A stretch of DNA of 64,000 nucleotides from Sinorhizobium fredii USDA 257 (GTDB lineage Bacteria; Pseudomonadota; Alphaproteobacteria; Rhizobiales; Rhizobiaceae): NCBI RefSeq assembly GCF_000265205.3, contig NC_018000.1, positions 3,968,001 to 4,032,000 on the forward strand. Direction: 5' to 3'. The notes under the pieces are model-generated. The model had not been told where the DNA came from. It saw only the letters and a list, made by a program, of their open reading frames with translations, and made no database searches. The position numbers were made by a program, and so were the translations under genes. This document shows, one piece after another, positions 11,062 to 20,725 of this stretch (within the stretch, counting starts at the first letter, position 1; each line of letters begins with the position of its first letter).

Positions 11062-11495
11062 TCAGAAACGCTTCTTCAGGAAATAGCGTGGAATGGCGCC
11101 CGGTCCACCCTCGAGTTCGCCGAAGAGTTGGAAGCCGAGTTTTTCGTAGAAGGGCCGTGCCTGGAATTCAAACGTGTCCAGCCACATGCCGATATAGCCA
11201 CGCGACCGGGCGATCTTTTCCGCCTCCTGCATCAGCCGTCGCTCGCATAAAGCCCGCCGGTGGCGGCGCGCGTTTGCGGGTCGCGGATGATGACGGCAAA
11301 GCCCGCCTGGTCGACCATGCCTCTATAGGCATTGTTGTAGGCGTCGAGTGTCGCGATGATGGCGCGGATGTCGTCCGGGTTGGGGTTGTCGGGAACGATG
11401 TCGAGGAGGGGAGCGGACAGATTCAATCCCGACTGTCTGGAGGAGGGGTGACTGATCCGGCGATCACCAGACACCACGCGGGTGTCCGATGACAA
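11062..11495 (-). pseudogene. Broken GNAT-family N-acetyltransferase
   Basis: Two parts of one acetyltransferase lie in different frames. The N-terminal part starts at 11495 and reads to GFAVIIRDPQTRAATGGLYASDG then stop at 11232. The C-terminal part, in another frame, reads ERRLMQEAEKIARSRGYIG through WLDTFEFQARPFYEKLGF to the stop at 11062. The central segment of the fold, with the beta strand and the acetyl-CoA loop (R/Q-x-x-G-x-G/A), is missing between them, so there was an out-of-frame internal deletion near 11235. The product should be inactive. Confidence 0.8.
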
Positions 11496-11504
11496 GCTCA
11501 GCCG

Positions 11505-11666
11505 TTAGTAGGCCATACGCACGCCGCCGGGCGTTGCGGCGCTGAAATCGGGAACGGGGTTTGGCCCGTACCATTGCGCATAAGTCGTATTGCCGGCGCC
11601 GGTGCTTGCGCAACCCGAGAGGGACGCAAGTGCCAATGCAGCGGCGATCAGATATTTCAGTGGCAT
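11505..11666 (-). CDS. Small lipoprotein
   Basis: A 53-residue protein with a lipoprotein signal (MPLKYLIAAALALASLSGC), leaving a mature peptide of about 35 residues (CASTGAGNTTYAQWYGP to GVRMAY). TTGGAG lies five bases before the ATG at 11664-11666, so an in-frame upstream extension to 11702 is not needed. It ends 10 bases from the start of the broken acetyltransferase. It does not share the YYxGIVPP motif of the other two small lipoproteins. Function unknown. Confidence 0.62.
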   Translation of the reverse strand: MPLKYLIAAALALASLSGCASTGAGNTTYAQWYGPNPVPDFSAATPGGVRMAY

Positions 11667-11964
11667 GGAGGCTCCAATTCTGATTCGTCTAGCGAGGAAC
11701 AACTTGCGGTATCCGCAAATGACAGTCCATCGGTTTCACATCGGCCCACAGGTGCCAAGCTCCGCAAGGTTCAGATGGATTCCGAGCGCCGAAGCAGGCC
11801 GGCTGTAGCAGGAGGCCCTCGGGCGGGACCGGCACCGACATCAGCGGGCAGCGGCTTGCCTGGCGCGGTTCTGCAATGGGCTACCTCTCACGTAGCCGGA
11901 GGTCGCTGGCATGACGTGTCGACGACATTGCTTGGGTAGGAATGCTCCAAGCAGACTGATCCGA

Positions 11965-13338
11965 TCATGCTGTGAGATCATCGAGAAAATCCCGGCACCA
12001 GCGCGAAACGTCGTGTTTCAGCAAGTGATCCATCATCCTCTTCCATCGCTCCTTCCGCTCTTCGAGCGGCATGCTGAGCGCGCGCGCCATGGCGTTTGCG
12101 GTACCCTCTATGTCGTATGGGTTGACGAGCAGCGCTCCCTTTAGTTCGCGGGCAGCTCCCGCGAAACGCGAAAGCACAAGCACGCCCGGATCGTCCGGAT
12201 CCTGCGCGGCCACGTACTCCTTTGCGACCAGATTCATTCCGTCTCGAAGCGGGGTCACGAGGCCGACCTTGCCGAGCCGATAAAGCCCTGCAAGAATGTG
12301 GCGGCCAACGGAGCGGTTGATATAGCGTATGGGCACCCAATCGACGGCGCTGAGCGCGCCGTTCACCCTGCCGGCCTGTTCGGCGACAGTGCGTTGCATG
12401 GCTTCGTATTCCGGCACTTCGGAGCGGGACTTCGGCGTGATCTGCAGATAGGTGACACGCCCGCGCTGTGCCGGATTGGCAAGGATGAAGCGTTCAAACG
12501 CTTCGATGCGCTGCGTGATTCCCTTGGAATAATCGAGGCGATCGACGCCGATGATCAGGCTCCGGCGTTCGATGCTTTCACGCACTTTTTGGACCGTGTT
12601 GCTGGTCGATGCCTTCTTGGCGAATTCGGCAAAGGCCGCGGTCTCGATGCCGATTGGATAAGCGCCGCCCTTGAAGATGCGGCCATAGGCGCTGAAGCGG
12701 CCGCCGCCAAGTTCGTCGCCGATGCCTTCCCGCCGGAGACAGCCGGCGAAGTTCTCGAGGTCGTGGTCGGTCTGAAAGCCGACGACATCGTAGTGCGACA
12801 GACCACGCATGATTTCCTCATGAACCGGCATGGTGAAGAGCACATCCGCAGGCGGCCAGGGAATGTGAAGGAAGAAGCCGATGCGGTTCTTCAAGCCCAT
12901 TTGACGCAGTTCCGCGGCGAGAGGGATCAAGTGGTAGTCGTGCACCCAGATGACGTCATCGGGTTTGACAAGCGGCGCCAGCCGATGGGCGAAGAAGCGG
13001 TTGACGCGGAAATATCCGGCCATTTCCTTGCGCCCGTATTCGGCGAGATCAAGCCGATAGTGGCAGATCGGCCAGAGAACGCGGTTGGCGAAGCCGTGGT
13101 AGTATTCTTCTACATCGGTATCGGTCAGATCCGATAGCGCATAGGTGATATTGCCCTGCTGCAGTTGCGCAAGCGGCTGCGCCTCGTGCTCGCCACTCGA
13201 TTTTCCCGACCAGCCCATCCAAATGCCGCCATGCTCTTCGAGGGCGACTTTCAGCGCGACCGCTAGGCCACCGGCGGGCGCAATGCCGCCCTTGTCCGGA
13301 ACGGGTACGCGATTGGAAACAATGACGAGACGGCCCAT
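11965..13338 (-). CDS. otsA: Trehalose-6-phosphate synthase OtsA
   Basis: A 457-residue GT20 glycosyltransferase that joins UDP-glucose and glucose-6-phosphate to make trehalose-6-phosphate in the cytoplasm. MGRLVIVSNRVPVP at the start, the WVHDYHLIPLA segment, IGVDRLDYSKGI and LRDGMNLVAKEYVAAQ are the standard OtsA blocks. The ATG at 13336-13338 follows AAGGAA. otsB lies 46 bases upstream on the same strand, so the pair forms an otsBA operon. Trehalose made this way protects against osmotic and drying stress. Confidence 0.95.
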   Translation of the reverse strand: MGRLVIVSNRVPVPDKGGIAPAGGLAVALKVALEEHGGIWMGWSGKSSGEHEAQPLAQLQQGNITYALSDLTDTDVEEYYHGFANRVLWPICHYRLDLAEYGRKEMAGYFRVNRFFAHRLAPLVKPDDVIWVHDYHLIPLAAELRQMGLKNRIGFFLHIPWPPADVLFTMPVHEEIMRGLSHYDVVGFQTDHDLENFAGCLRREGIGDELGGGRFSAYGRIFKGGAYPIGIETAAFAEFAKKASTSNTVQKVRESIERRSLIIGVDRLDYSKGITQRIEAFERFILANPAQRGRVTYLQITPKSRSEVPEYEAMQRTVAEQAGRVNGALSAVDWVPIRYINRSVGRHILAGLYRLGKVGLVTPLRDGMNLVAKEYVAAQDPDDPGVLVLSRFAGAARELKGALLVNPYDIEGTANAMARALSMPLEERKERWKRMMDHLLKHDVSRWCRDFLDDLTA

Positions 13339-13384
13339 GCCGAATTCCTTTCGTGCAAGCAAATATGTCAGGTGCTCAAAATAT

Positions 13385-14182
13385 TCAGGAGACCAACGCG
13401 GCGATGATGCCCCGCAAGAGCTCTGCAGAGGGGATGGTGCCGAGCGCTTCGCTCGCCGGTAAACGCGATCCGATGCGGATCGAATGACCGCCGAGCCCAT
13501 TGACGGTGCGAAACATCGTTTCGTCGGTCACATCATCCCCGATCGCGATCGCGCGTCTGCCGGCAAACGGCGGCTGGGCGAGAAATGCCGCAACGGCGTC
13601 GCCCTTGTTGGCTCGGGCCGGACGGATTTCGATGACCATCTTGCCGTGCTGGATTGCCCAGTCTGGTCCTGCTCGATACAACGCCCGTTCCATCAGCGGT
13701 TCAAGATCGAGTCGTCTGTCCGGCGCAAGCCGGTAGTGGGCGGCGACCGCCGCTCCCTTGTCCTCGATCAGAACGCCCGGCCAGCTCGCAGTAGCGGCGA
13801 CAAGCTCGGCCTTCAGCCGCTCAAAATCCGCGGTCTCTGCGGCTTTGTGCACGCGGCCATCCGGGTCGCGGCGCTCGGCACCATGAAGCCCCGCAATGGG
13901 AAAATGGGCCGGCGAAAAAAGCTGGTCGGCATAAGCAAGGCCGCGACCGGTCACAAGTGCCAGGGCGCCGCCGAGCTTTCTCGACAGTGCATCGAGATTT
14001 TCAGGCAGCGACGGCGGAACGGCTACGGCGTCCGGCGTTTCAGCAAGGTCAAGCAACGTACCATCGATATCGAGGAACAGAGCCCAGCTTTCGGGATTGG
14101 TCGAGAGAGCGGTGAGAATGAAGTCTTTTCCTGAAACCGGATACGGTTTCGCGGCGTTGAGTAACTGTTTGCGGTATGACAT
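13385..14182 (-). CDS. otsB: Trehalose-6-phosphate phosphatase OtsB
   Basis: A 265-residue HAD-superfamily phosphatase that converts trehalose-6-phosphate to trehalose. The HAD motif I DIDGTLLD (nucleophile Asp, about residues 38-45), the VTGRG motif II region, the Lys of GKMVIEIRP and motif IV AIGDDVTDE are all present. The start at 14182 follows AGGACC. It precedes otsA by 46 bases. Confidence 0.93.
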   Translation of the reverse strand: MSYRKQLLNAAKPYPVSGKDFILTALSTNPESWALFLDIDGTLLDLAETPDAVAVPPSLPENLDALSRKLGGALALVTGRGLAYADQLFSPAHFPIAGLHGAERRDPDGRVHKAAETADFERLKAELVAATASWPGVLIEDKGAAVAAHYRLAPDRRLDLEPLMERALYRAGPDWAIQHGKMVIEIRPARANKGDAVAAFLAQPPFAGRRAIAIGDDVTDETMFRTVNGLGGHSIRIGSRLPASEALGTIPSAELLRGIIAALVS

Positions 14183-14381
14183 GAGGTCCTATCTATGTCG
14201 GACTCCGCCATCGGCAACCGTGGTTTTCCATTTGAAGCGATGTGCCGGGCTTGCAACGGTCCATATCGATAGCGCATCGCAAAGCAGGGGCGATGTCAAA
14301 GCGAGAGCCATGTGATCGGAACCGGTGCATTTCGCACCGGCTCCGTGCTATGAAGTCCACCGCCGTCCAACGAGGGGTCAT

Positions 14382-14546
14382 ATGAGCGACGACAACATCA
14401 TTAAGTTTGACCGACGGAAACCAAAGCAGAAGCCAAGGTCGGTCAATCAATGGCAGCGCAAGGCCCTTACCTGGCTCGCGGTAATCGCGGCATTGATCCT
14501 GGTGTGGGCGTATTACCAGTTCATCGCGCCGCCGAGCCTACCATGA
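14382..14546 (+). CDS. Small single-span membrane protein
   Basis: A 54-residue protein: a basic N-terminal part (IIKFDRRKPKQKPR), one membrane segment (ALTWLAVIAALILVWAYYQF) and a short proline-containing tail. CGAGGGG lies seven bases before the ATG at 14382. Small proteins with this plan occur in rhizobia without known function. It stands divergent from otsB across a gap of about 200 bases. Confidence 0.65.
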   Translation: MSDDNIIKFDRRKPKQKPRSVNQWQRKALTWLAVIAALILVWAYYQFIAPPSLP

Positions 14547-15000
14547 GAACGGGTGGAATTGCTTCTTCCGGCCAACGCGGATTGCTATCTCCAGGTGATT
14601 TATCCGGGCGAGCACTCCAGGCGCTCCCTCGTCATCAGTAAATAGCTGCGTTCCTCCGCAGCCCGCACACGAGCATTCAGGCGTACTCAGTTAAGCAATT
14701 CCGGGCACCACGGAGGTGCCCGGAAGAAAATCGCCTTGTTTCACCAGCAGTTGCTGCGTGGTGGTGATGGCTGCTGCTGTTTGTACGATGACACGAACTA
14801 TGTCGCATGTTAACCAAGATAAAGTAATGAAAACAATGACGCTCTTGACGTCAAGGACGTCGTGGAAATGAGGAACCAATGTCATTGGTTGAGCGCGTGA
14901 TGGGACGCAATAAGAGAACATCCGCCTGAGCGAGCGGCCGACCGTACGCACCCGGTGAAGACCGCGGCCGAACCCCGCCGAGGGCCGCCGCGCTAAGGTG
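14547..15000. other. Intergenic stretch with a hairpin and a palindrome
   Basis: No gene is recognised. A strong hairpin lies at 14699-14725 (TTCCGGGCACC pairing with GGTGCCCGGAA). An AT-rich patch around 14795-14845 contains the perfect palindrome CTTGACGTCAAG near 14844. The stretch leads into a decayed dehydrogenase and then the transposition module, so it may contain the left boundary of the mobile element, but I see no terminal repeat that proves this. Confidence 0.4.
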
Positions 15001-15359
15001 GTGGTGGTGTCAGGGATTTTCTCCGCCCAGGTTCTCGGTCCCTACGCGACGGGCAACCGCCTGGCTTGCCGAGGCCAAGACCCTCGCTTTCGCGCTTGGA
15101 CCGCGCGGCATCCACGTCAATACGGTCTCTTTCGGTGGCACGCTTACGCCGCACTATCTCGGCCTGCCTACAGGCGCGTGCCGATGCCGGTGGCATTTCC
15201 CCGGAAGAACTCATGGGGGATACCGAGAACGTACCGCTTCGCAAGTACGGAACCTCGGAGGAAGCGGCTCGAACGATCGAGATGCTCCTCTCGGATTTGT
15301 CAGACCACTTGACCGGTATCAATCTATCGCAGGATGGTGGCTTCACCAGAGCATACTGA
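15001..15359 (+). pseudogene. Decayed short-chain dehydrogenase/reductase fragment
   Basis: Remnants of the C-terminal half of an SDR in three frames. KVVVVSGIFSAQVLGPYAT lies in one frame, then WLAEAKTLAFALGPRGIHVN (the helix after the active site and the RGIHVN strand) in another, then GGISPEELMGDTENVPLRK to INLSQDGGFTRAY and the stop at 15357-15359 in a third. At least two frameshifts and loss of the N-terminal Rossmann half make it non-functional. It lies just outside the tniQ end of the transposition module. Confidence 0.75.
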
Positions 15360-15430
15360 TTTCCGATTCACACCTCGGGAGGCTCGGCACAAATCATGAG
15401 GAGCGAATATAGTGCTGCGGACTAGCGGTA

Positions 15431-17287
15431 CTACGACGACGAGGTCGCCGAAGGACCTGAACGTTCGCCTGGTATTGGCTCGTCCCTTATAACATCCAAT
15501 GCCGCAGCGATCTCGGATCGTAGGTAGAACTGCGGGTGCTTTTTGCCTTCGGGTATGGGCGCGAGAATGCCGGAGCGCTTAAGTGCAAGTCGCAACCTTC
15601 TCATGGTGACATTGTGCTCCCTAAGAGCACCCCGGAAGGTTATAAACCTGCTAAAGAAAGCTTCAGCGTCAGCGGGTCTCACATAGCGGGTAGACTGATT
15701 GTGTCCGTTTCTTCCAATGTAGGAGGCGAGACAACCTGACTCACAGAGGTCTGCTGCAGCGTCGCGGCCAATCTTCCAAATTTCACCCACCTCATCGAGT
15801 GACAGATCTTCAATTTCTGGCTTGATAATGAAAGCCTCCAACTCTGTCGGATCGACCAACACGGCCTCGAGGCCAACTTTGCCCCAGTCCCAAGCTACAT
15901 GCTTCAGCTTGTGAGCTTGAAGCAGCCTTATTATGTCGATCGCCCTGTAGCTGGAGAGCCTGGCTGCGGTATTTATAGGTTTCAGGTGCTCCGCTACCGG
16001 GTAAATTTCTGTCGGTCGGATGCTCTCGATGAAGGTTTCGAGAGCTCTTCGAGAAAATCTCTCGGACAACGTGACGCCATTGCCAGGCACGATGACCGGG
16101 ACGAACAGCCCCTCGCGCCTGTACTTCGCAAAATTTGGATAGGACAGACCGACTGCCGCCGCCGCTTGGTTGGCTAGTAGAGAGTCTGCTAGAATCTTTC
16201 CTACCTTGAAGGCGACCTCCTTGGGTATCGCTCCGGAGTTGGCTGATGAAGGCTCCAGCATTCCAAGGGCGACTGCCATCTTTCGCATGTGGCTGGGTCT
16301 TAGTCCGAATTGCTGACGTAGCTCCGTCTCGGAAAGACAGCGCGCTTTATCAGACGTGCCGAAGACGTTGGCTGACATGCTTAGCGGAAGGACCTCGAAC
16401 GCATATTCGTGGATGGCTCGCTTCACGGCGTCCCAGGCGGGATCTTTCTGATCGTAAAGGATTTTGTAGAAACGCCCGTAGAGTTTGCCGCCGCCGAAAT
16501 CGGATTTGAGCAGGGGCGCCCGCTCGTGGAACAAATCGAGTGCTTCATGGAGGCCGCTGACACCTCGAGAGAGATATCCGTAGCCGTTCTCGCCTGCGCG
16601 CCATAGGTGCTCATCATCGAGTGCGCTCTGATCCGCATTGATCCCGAAGAGTATTGCGGTGCCAAGTACTTCGCAAAGGTAACCGGCACGGTCTAGCGGC
16701 ATTTCATCGAGGAGAGGGCCGTGCTGCCGGACGCCGTTCAAGCGGTCGATCGAGAATCGTTCGAAGTCAGTGATACGTCGCGACCGGACAGCCCCATAAT
16801 CTTGATAGATATCGGCTGCCAAAAGGCTCTCAACGAAATCATGGCATCGATTTGCGTGCAGAGGGGACCGACCGAGATCATTGAGAGCGCAGTGATGATG
16901 CGGGCAGGTCCTCAAGAACTGCAAGGGCCAGGTTCGTCGCATGTATTGACGGGTGCCGGGCATTCGGTCCAGGGCTTGATCGTCCTCCTCAAAGCACTTG
17001 GGACATATCTTCAGGTGAGTTCGAATGTAAAAGCGTTCTAGAATAGCCTCGCCGCCGACAATCCAGCTCTTTCCGATCTTGCCGACAGCGGCGTCGTTCA
17101 ATCGTGCGATCGAGACGCCACCAATTTCAGCCAATTTTCGAATGGCGGCATCTGTACCTCCGATCACATCTTGGAAACGGATCCCCATGTCCAAGCAAAA
17201 ATCCGGAGCGGTTTTGACGTTGGCCGCAGCCAATCTCGAACAATAGCTGGTCAGAATCTCGTCATCGAATAGAGGGACGCGGAACAT
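15431..17287 (-). CDS. TniQ/TnsD-type target-selection protein
   Basis: A 618-residue TniQ-family protein. In Tn7-like elements TniQ/TnsD proteins choose the insertion site and recruit the TnsC ATPase. The N-terminal FDDEILTSYCSRLAAAN is the typical TniQ opening. A zinc-binding set is visible as CPKC (residues 95-98) and CPHHHC (128-133). The C-terminal 400 residues form a long extension, as in site-specific TnsD and unlike short CRISPR-linked TniQ. The ATG at 17285-17287 is seven bases past the tniB stop. An open frame extends further upstream into tniB, but MFRVPLFDDE is where family proteins begin. It is the last gene of the operon. Confidence 0.88.
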   Translation of the reverse strand: MFRVPLFDDEILTSYCSRLAAANVKTAPDFCLDMGIRFQDVIGGTDAAIRKLAEIGGVSIARLNDAAVGKIGKSWIVGGEAILERFYIRTHLKICPKCFEEDDQALDRMPGTRQYMRRTWPLQFLRTCPHHHCALNDLGRSPLHANRCHDFVESLLAADIYQDYGAVRSRRITDFERFSIDRLNGVRQHGPLLDEMPLDRAGYLCEVLGTAILFGINADQSALDDEHLWRAGENGYGYLSRGVSGLHEALDLFHERAPLLKSDFGGGKLYGRFYKILYDQKDPAWDAVKRAIHEYAFEVLPLSMSANVFGTSDKARCLSETELRQQFGLRPSHMRKMAVALGMLEPSSANSGAIPKEVAFKVGKILADSLLANQAAAAVGLSYPNFAKYRREGLFVPVIVPGNGVTLSERFSRRALETFIESIRPTEIYPVAEHLKPINTAARLSSYRAIDIIRLLQAHKLKHVAWDWGKVGLEAVLVDPTELEAFIIKPEIEDLSLDEVGEIWKIGRDAAADLCESGCLASYIGRNGHNQSTRYVRPADAEAFFSRFITFRGALREHNVTMRRLRLALKRSGILAPIPEGKKHPQFYLRSEIAAALDVIRDEPIPGERSGPSATSSS

Positions 17288-17294
17288 GGCGGGC

Positions 17295-18365
17295 CTAGCT
17301 ACTGGGGCGCTTCGAGACCGGGCCGAAGACACCATTCCGGTTGATGGGCCGAACGATCTTCCGCCAATCATCGGAAGCGATGACATTGTTGTCGGCATCG
17401 TAGTCACCGTTCACGAGACGACGATAGCCTTCTTCCCAGCTTTGTGCGGTTACATCTTCCTGATCGTTCTCCAGCGCGTCTTCGATCGCGTGGTAGATGA
17501 TTTTCATAATCATGCCGAATCGGAAGTGGGCACCGAACATGAGGCGCTCGATGAAGTCCGGCGGCACGTCGGCGGACATGCGAAGTCCTGCCCGCTTTTC
17601 TACAAGTTCCAAGATGATGCGCGCTACCAACTCGCCGTCATTCTCTAAGGACATTTCCAATAGGGGAAAGTCATCGACGCGCCGCAGCAACTGATCCTTC
17701 GGGTCGCGCAGCACGACTTCCTTGATTTCGGGAAGGCCGAGAAGGACGATGAAGATGGGCCACTTCGGATTTTGCAGGAGGTTCTTGATCGAGTCCGCCA
17801 CATGGGTAGGCCCCTTCATCTTAGGCGCGTCCAGAACATGCTGGAATTCGTCTATTATGACGACCCTCGTACCACGCCTCCGCAGGTAGTTGCGGACGTC
17901 CCTGACAATCTCGCTCTCGCCCTTCCTGCGGGTAACTGGATAGCCCATCGCATCCAGCATCTCCTCACCGAGATCTATCATAGATGCCTTCGACGGAGCC
18001 TTGACGTATAGGACAGGATAAAGGTGATTGCCGTAACCATCGGGTATCGGCTGGAAGGATATCTCCTCTTTTAAACGCTGCTCCAGGAGCGTGGACTTGC
18101 CAGTTCCAGATTCGCCGTGGATTGCCACTGCGAAGGTGTCCGGATCCATGCTGGAAACGGCTCGTTTCATCCGTTCGAAAGGCACATCAACATACTTGTC
18201 GTTCGGTGTGGCGAAGTATGCCGACTTCACCCTCTTCATAGTGGACATTATGCGAAGGCCTTTGGCATCCAAGCCCTTCGTCGCCGCTGCGGCAACGACT
18301 TGCGCGTTCGCGTCCTTGGAGCTCGAAAGCTCGGGCTTCTCGCTTATCGCGGGTCTCACGGTCAC
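17295..18365 (-). CDS. TniB/TnsC-type AAA+ transposition ATPase
   Basis: A 356-residue AAA+ ATPase with Walker A GESGTGKST (residues 84-92, Lys90) and Walker B RVVIIDEFQH (about 167-176). Proteins of this type assemble on target DNA and connect the TniQ target selector with the transposase. It overlaps the transposase stop by four bases (ATGA, 18362-18365) and is followed by tniQ seven bases later, so the genes are one operon. The first 40 residues are low-complexity Ala/Ser/Lys and may be a linker. Closest in plan to TniB of Tn5053/Tn552-like and TnsC of Tn7-like elements. Confidence 0.9.
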   Translation of the reverse strand: MTVRPAISEKPELSSSKDANAQVVAAAATKGLDAKGLRIMSTMKRVKSAYFATPNDKYVDVPFERMKRAVSSMDPDTFAVAIHGESGTGKSTLLEQRLKEEISFQPIPDGYGNHLYPVLYVKAPSKASMIDLGEEMLDAMGYPVTRRKGESEIVRDVRNYLRRRGTRVVIIDEFQHVLDAPKMKGPTHVADSIKNLLQNPKWPIFIVLLGLPEIKEVVLRDPKDQLLRRVDDFPLLEMSLENDGELVARIILELVEKRAGLRMSADVPPDFIERLMFGAHFRFGMIMKIIYHAIEDALENDQEDVTAQSWEEGYRRLVNGDYDADNNVIASDDWRKIVRPINRNGVFGPVSKRPSS

Positions 18366-20725
18366 TTCTCCTCGTCGCTCCAGTCGGACTTGAACGTGCG
18401 GAGTCTCCCGGCGGTGCGACCCTTCTCTTTGGCCTTTCTTGGCAATACCTCGTGCGTTCCTCGCAGAAGATCGGTGACAGTTGTCTGGCGCTGAGGCTCT
18501 TCCTTCTTTGGCCTTGCTTTTGTCTCCTTCGGCGTCGGTGGCGTGGCTAGGGGAGGTGCCACGCCGTCCTGCTCTCGCCGCCGCGCGAATTCGTTCGGAT
18601 CGAACTGCCCCACCGACGGACCGAGAGTGTTGCTGCCGCCGTTGTCCTCGTCGTCAGCTTCAATCAGCAGCTCCGCTGCGTCATCCGCCCCGGAGTTGCC
18701 GCTCTGTGGAAGATTGTCGATGAGGAACAGCTCTGGATCAGGATCGTAGTCCGGGATGGACCTGTTCCCGACAACGTATCCGTTGAAAACCTGTTTCTCG
18801 AAATTGTCGTAGTCTTCCTTGGTGACGACGTGCGAGGCGACGTTGTGCCTGTCCTCGGAGAACTTCGCGGTGTTCATCACCTGCGTCAGCGCCTGGGAGA
18901 TGGTTTTCAAGTCCTGGATATCGTGCTGGGAGTACGCCTCATCCAGAAGACGCTTCGTCGCGACCCATTCGATGGCGGAGACGCCGTCGAACCCCGGAAC
19001 CGCCGCCTTCACCCAGAAGAACCCGTCGTCAGCCACCGTGCGGAAGCCTAGGAGGCCGAGGTTGTATGGATTGACCCTGATGATGACTTCTTTGTTCTTA
19101 TAGTACGCAAACAGGGCCTGAACCTCGGCGCTGTAATAGGGGATGCCTAGGCAGACGATGCCGGACCTGGAAATTTTTCTCTTGCCGGCGTTCAATCCGA
19201 ATATGAGGCCTTCTCTTTCAGGATCATCGAGCGTTAGCACCGGATGATCCCTCGTCAATCTTCCCCAGGCGTCGATCGGCTTCTGACCGCCGAGCCCTTT
19301 GTGCTTCATTAGGTGGTAGGCATCGACGATGAGACGGACAAGGCATCGGCCGAGTTCCTCAAAGTCCATAGAGGCGTTCGTTGTTGAATCATAAGCACCA
19401 CGAGCGATCGGATTGGAAAACGTCTGGCCCGTAAAAAGACGCAGCCATCTCTTGTTCGTTTTGAAAAAGCGTTCGATCCTGCCTCGTAGCCTCGGAGTTC
19501 CGGTTGGGGGCATGAGGTGGCTGCCGCAGAGTGCGAGCACGGCGGCGTGGAATTCCGCATCGAGGTAAGCGCCACCGTGATCGGTGGCCACTTCTTCCGG
19601 GATCCCGAATTGAACCCAGTCGCTTTCCGTACCCGCCGCTTCGGCGAAATTGTCCTTTGGCATGACGGCCATATGCAACGTGGCGACGCCCGACCGTCCG
19701 TTTGGATCAGAGTCCAGAAGACGTAGCGCCAGGATCGATCTCGTACCGCAGTCGATGGCCATCGATGCCCAAAACCGGTCCTTCAAAAGGAAGATCTTCT
19801 CCTGGATCTCAGGACTTATGACATTCCAAAGTCGGGTGCCCTTTAGCAGCGCGATGATATCGAGCTTGTCCTCGTCCATCTCGATCCTCTCGAGAGGTCG
19901 GAACTTTCGATTTGCCGTCTTAGACAACTCGTGCTTGTCTCTCGTGACCTCCTCGCCGAACTGACCGAGATCGATAAGCATCCTCTTCTGTTCGGCCACC
20001 CGTCGATAGAATGTGCGGATATGTGGAAGAGGAACGGGATCGTCGCTCGCCTCATTCGTGGCTTCCAGAAGCTGCCAATGGAGGGCGATGTCGATACGCT
20101 TCGCGGTGGCGAGCTTCCGTGCTTCTGCGTCGAGAAGTTGGTTCGTCCGATCCGACAGTTTGCGCCGAGGTGGCGAGACGTCGCCGGGGTCGCCCCCATA
20201 CATGAGGGACAAAGGGCTTCTATATCCTTCCTCGAACCTGTTGACGAGACGCATGAAATGTCGAGGCGTGCAGAGGTGATGCGTCTCGATAACGACCTTT
20301 TTCCGCCCTCCGCGAGGGGCCGGAATGTGCTTCTCGTATTCCGCTGCGTAATCGTCATAGAAATCCAAAATGCTTTCGTCCGATCGGGAGCGACGCCCCG
20401 CTTTCTCCTCTTCAAGGAATCTCGTGATCATTCGAGCGCGATACATGATGTGCTCCGGGATAATGGCCGGATCGATCAACTTCTTCTTGCGCTTGATGGC
20501 TTCCTCTTCGGAGTAGTAGTTCCTCTTGATAACGATCGCGCGGCGGCGGATAAACCGCGCGATTTCTGCATATGTGTAGAACTCTTCGGGTCCGGCGGCT
20601 CCGATCTCAGTAAAGACGTAGCCTTTCCTGTTTTGGGAGGGCCTCACACGAAAAGCCCCGCCGTTCATCTCGACCCTGTCGACCACGGACAAGCGAGCGG
20701 CCGTGAAAGGTTTTGCGTCGTCCAT
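18362..20725 (-). CDS. TniA/TnsB-type DDE transposase
   Basis: A 787-residue Mu/Tn7-type transposase. The catalytic triad can be read as Asp284 (IEMDEDKLDI), Asp382 (ATDHGGAYL) and Glu418 (RGRIERFF), with 35 residues between the last two, the classical DD-35-E spacing. DNA-binding domains should occupy the first 250 residues, and the C-terminal 200 residues contain a Pro/Lys-rich tail that could contact the ATPase. The ATG at 20723-20725 overlaps the TnsA-like stop by one base. TnsB-type enzymes cut and join the 3' ends of the element. Confidence 0.92.
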   Translation of the reverse strand: MDDAKPFTAARLSVVDRVEMNGGAFRVRPSQNRKGYVFTEIGAAGPEEFYTYAEIARFIRRRAIVIKRNYYSEEEAIKRKKKLIDPAIIPEHIMYRARMITRFLEEEKAGRRSRSDESILDFYDDYAAEYEKHIPAPRGGRKKVVIETHHLCTPRHFMRLVNRFEEGYRSPLSLMYGGDPGDVSPPRRKLSDRTNQLLDAEARKLATAKRIDIALHWQLLEATNEASDDPVPLPHIRTFYRRVAEQKRMLIDLGQFGEEVTRDKHELSKTANRKFRPLERIEMDEDKLDIIALLKGTRLWNVISPEIQEKIFLLKDRFWASMAIDCGTRSILALRLLDSDPNGRSGVATLHMAVMPKDNFAEAAGTESDWVQFGIPEEVATDHGGAYLDAEFHAAVLALCGSHLMPPTGTPRLRGRIERFFKTNKRWLRLFTGQTFSNPIARGAYDSTTNASMDFEELGRCLVRLIVDAYHLMKHKGLGGQKPIDAWGRLTRDHPVLTLDDPEREGLIFGLNAGKRKISRSGIVCLGIPYYSAEVQALFAYYKNKEVIIRVNPYNLGLLGFRTVADDGFFWVKAAVPGFDGVSAIEWVATKRLLDEAYSQHDIQDLKTISQALTQVMNTAKFSEDRHNVASHVVTKEDYDNFEKQVFNGYVVGNRSIPDYDPDPELFLIDNLPQSGNSGADDAAELLIEADDEDNGGSNTLGPSVGQFDPNEFARRREQDGVAPPLATPPTPKETKARPKKEEPQRQTTVTDLLRGTHEVLPRKAKEKGRTAGRLRTFKSDWSDEEK

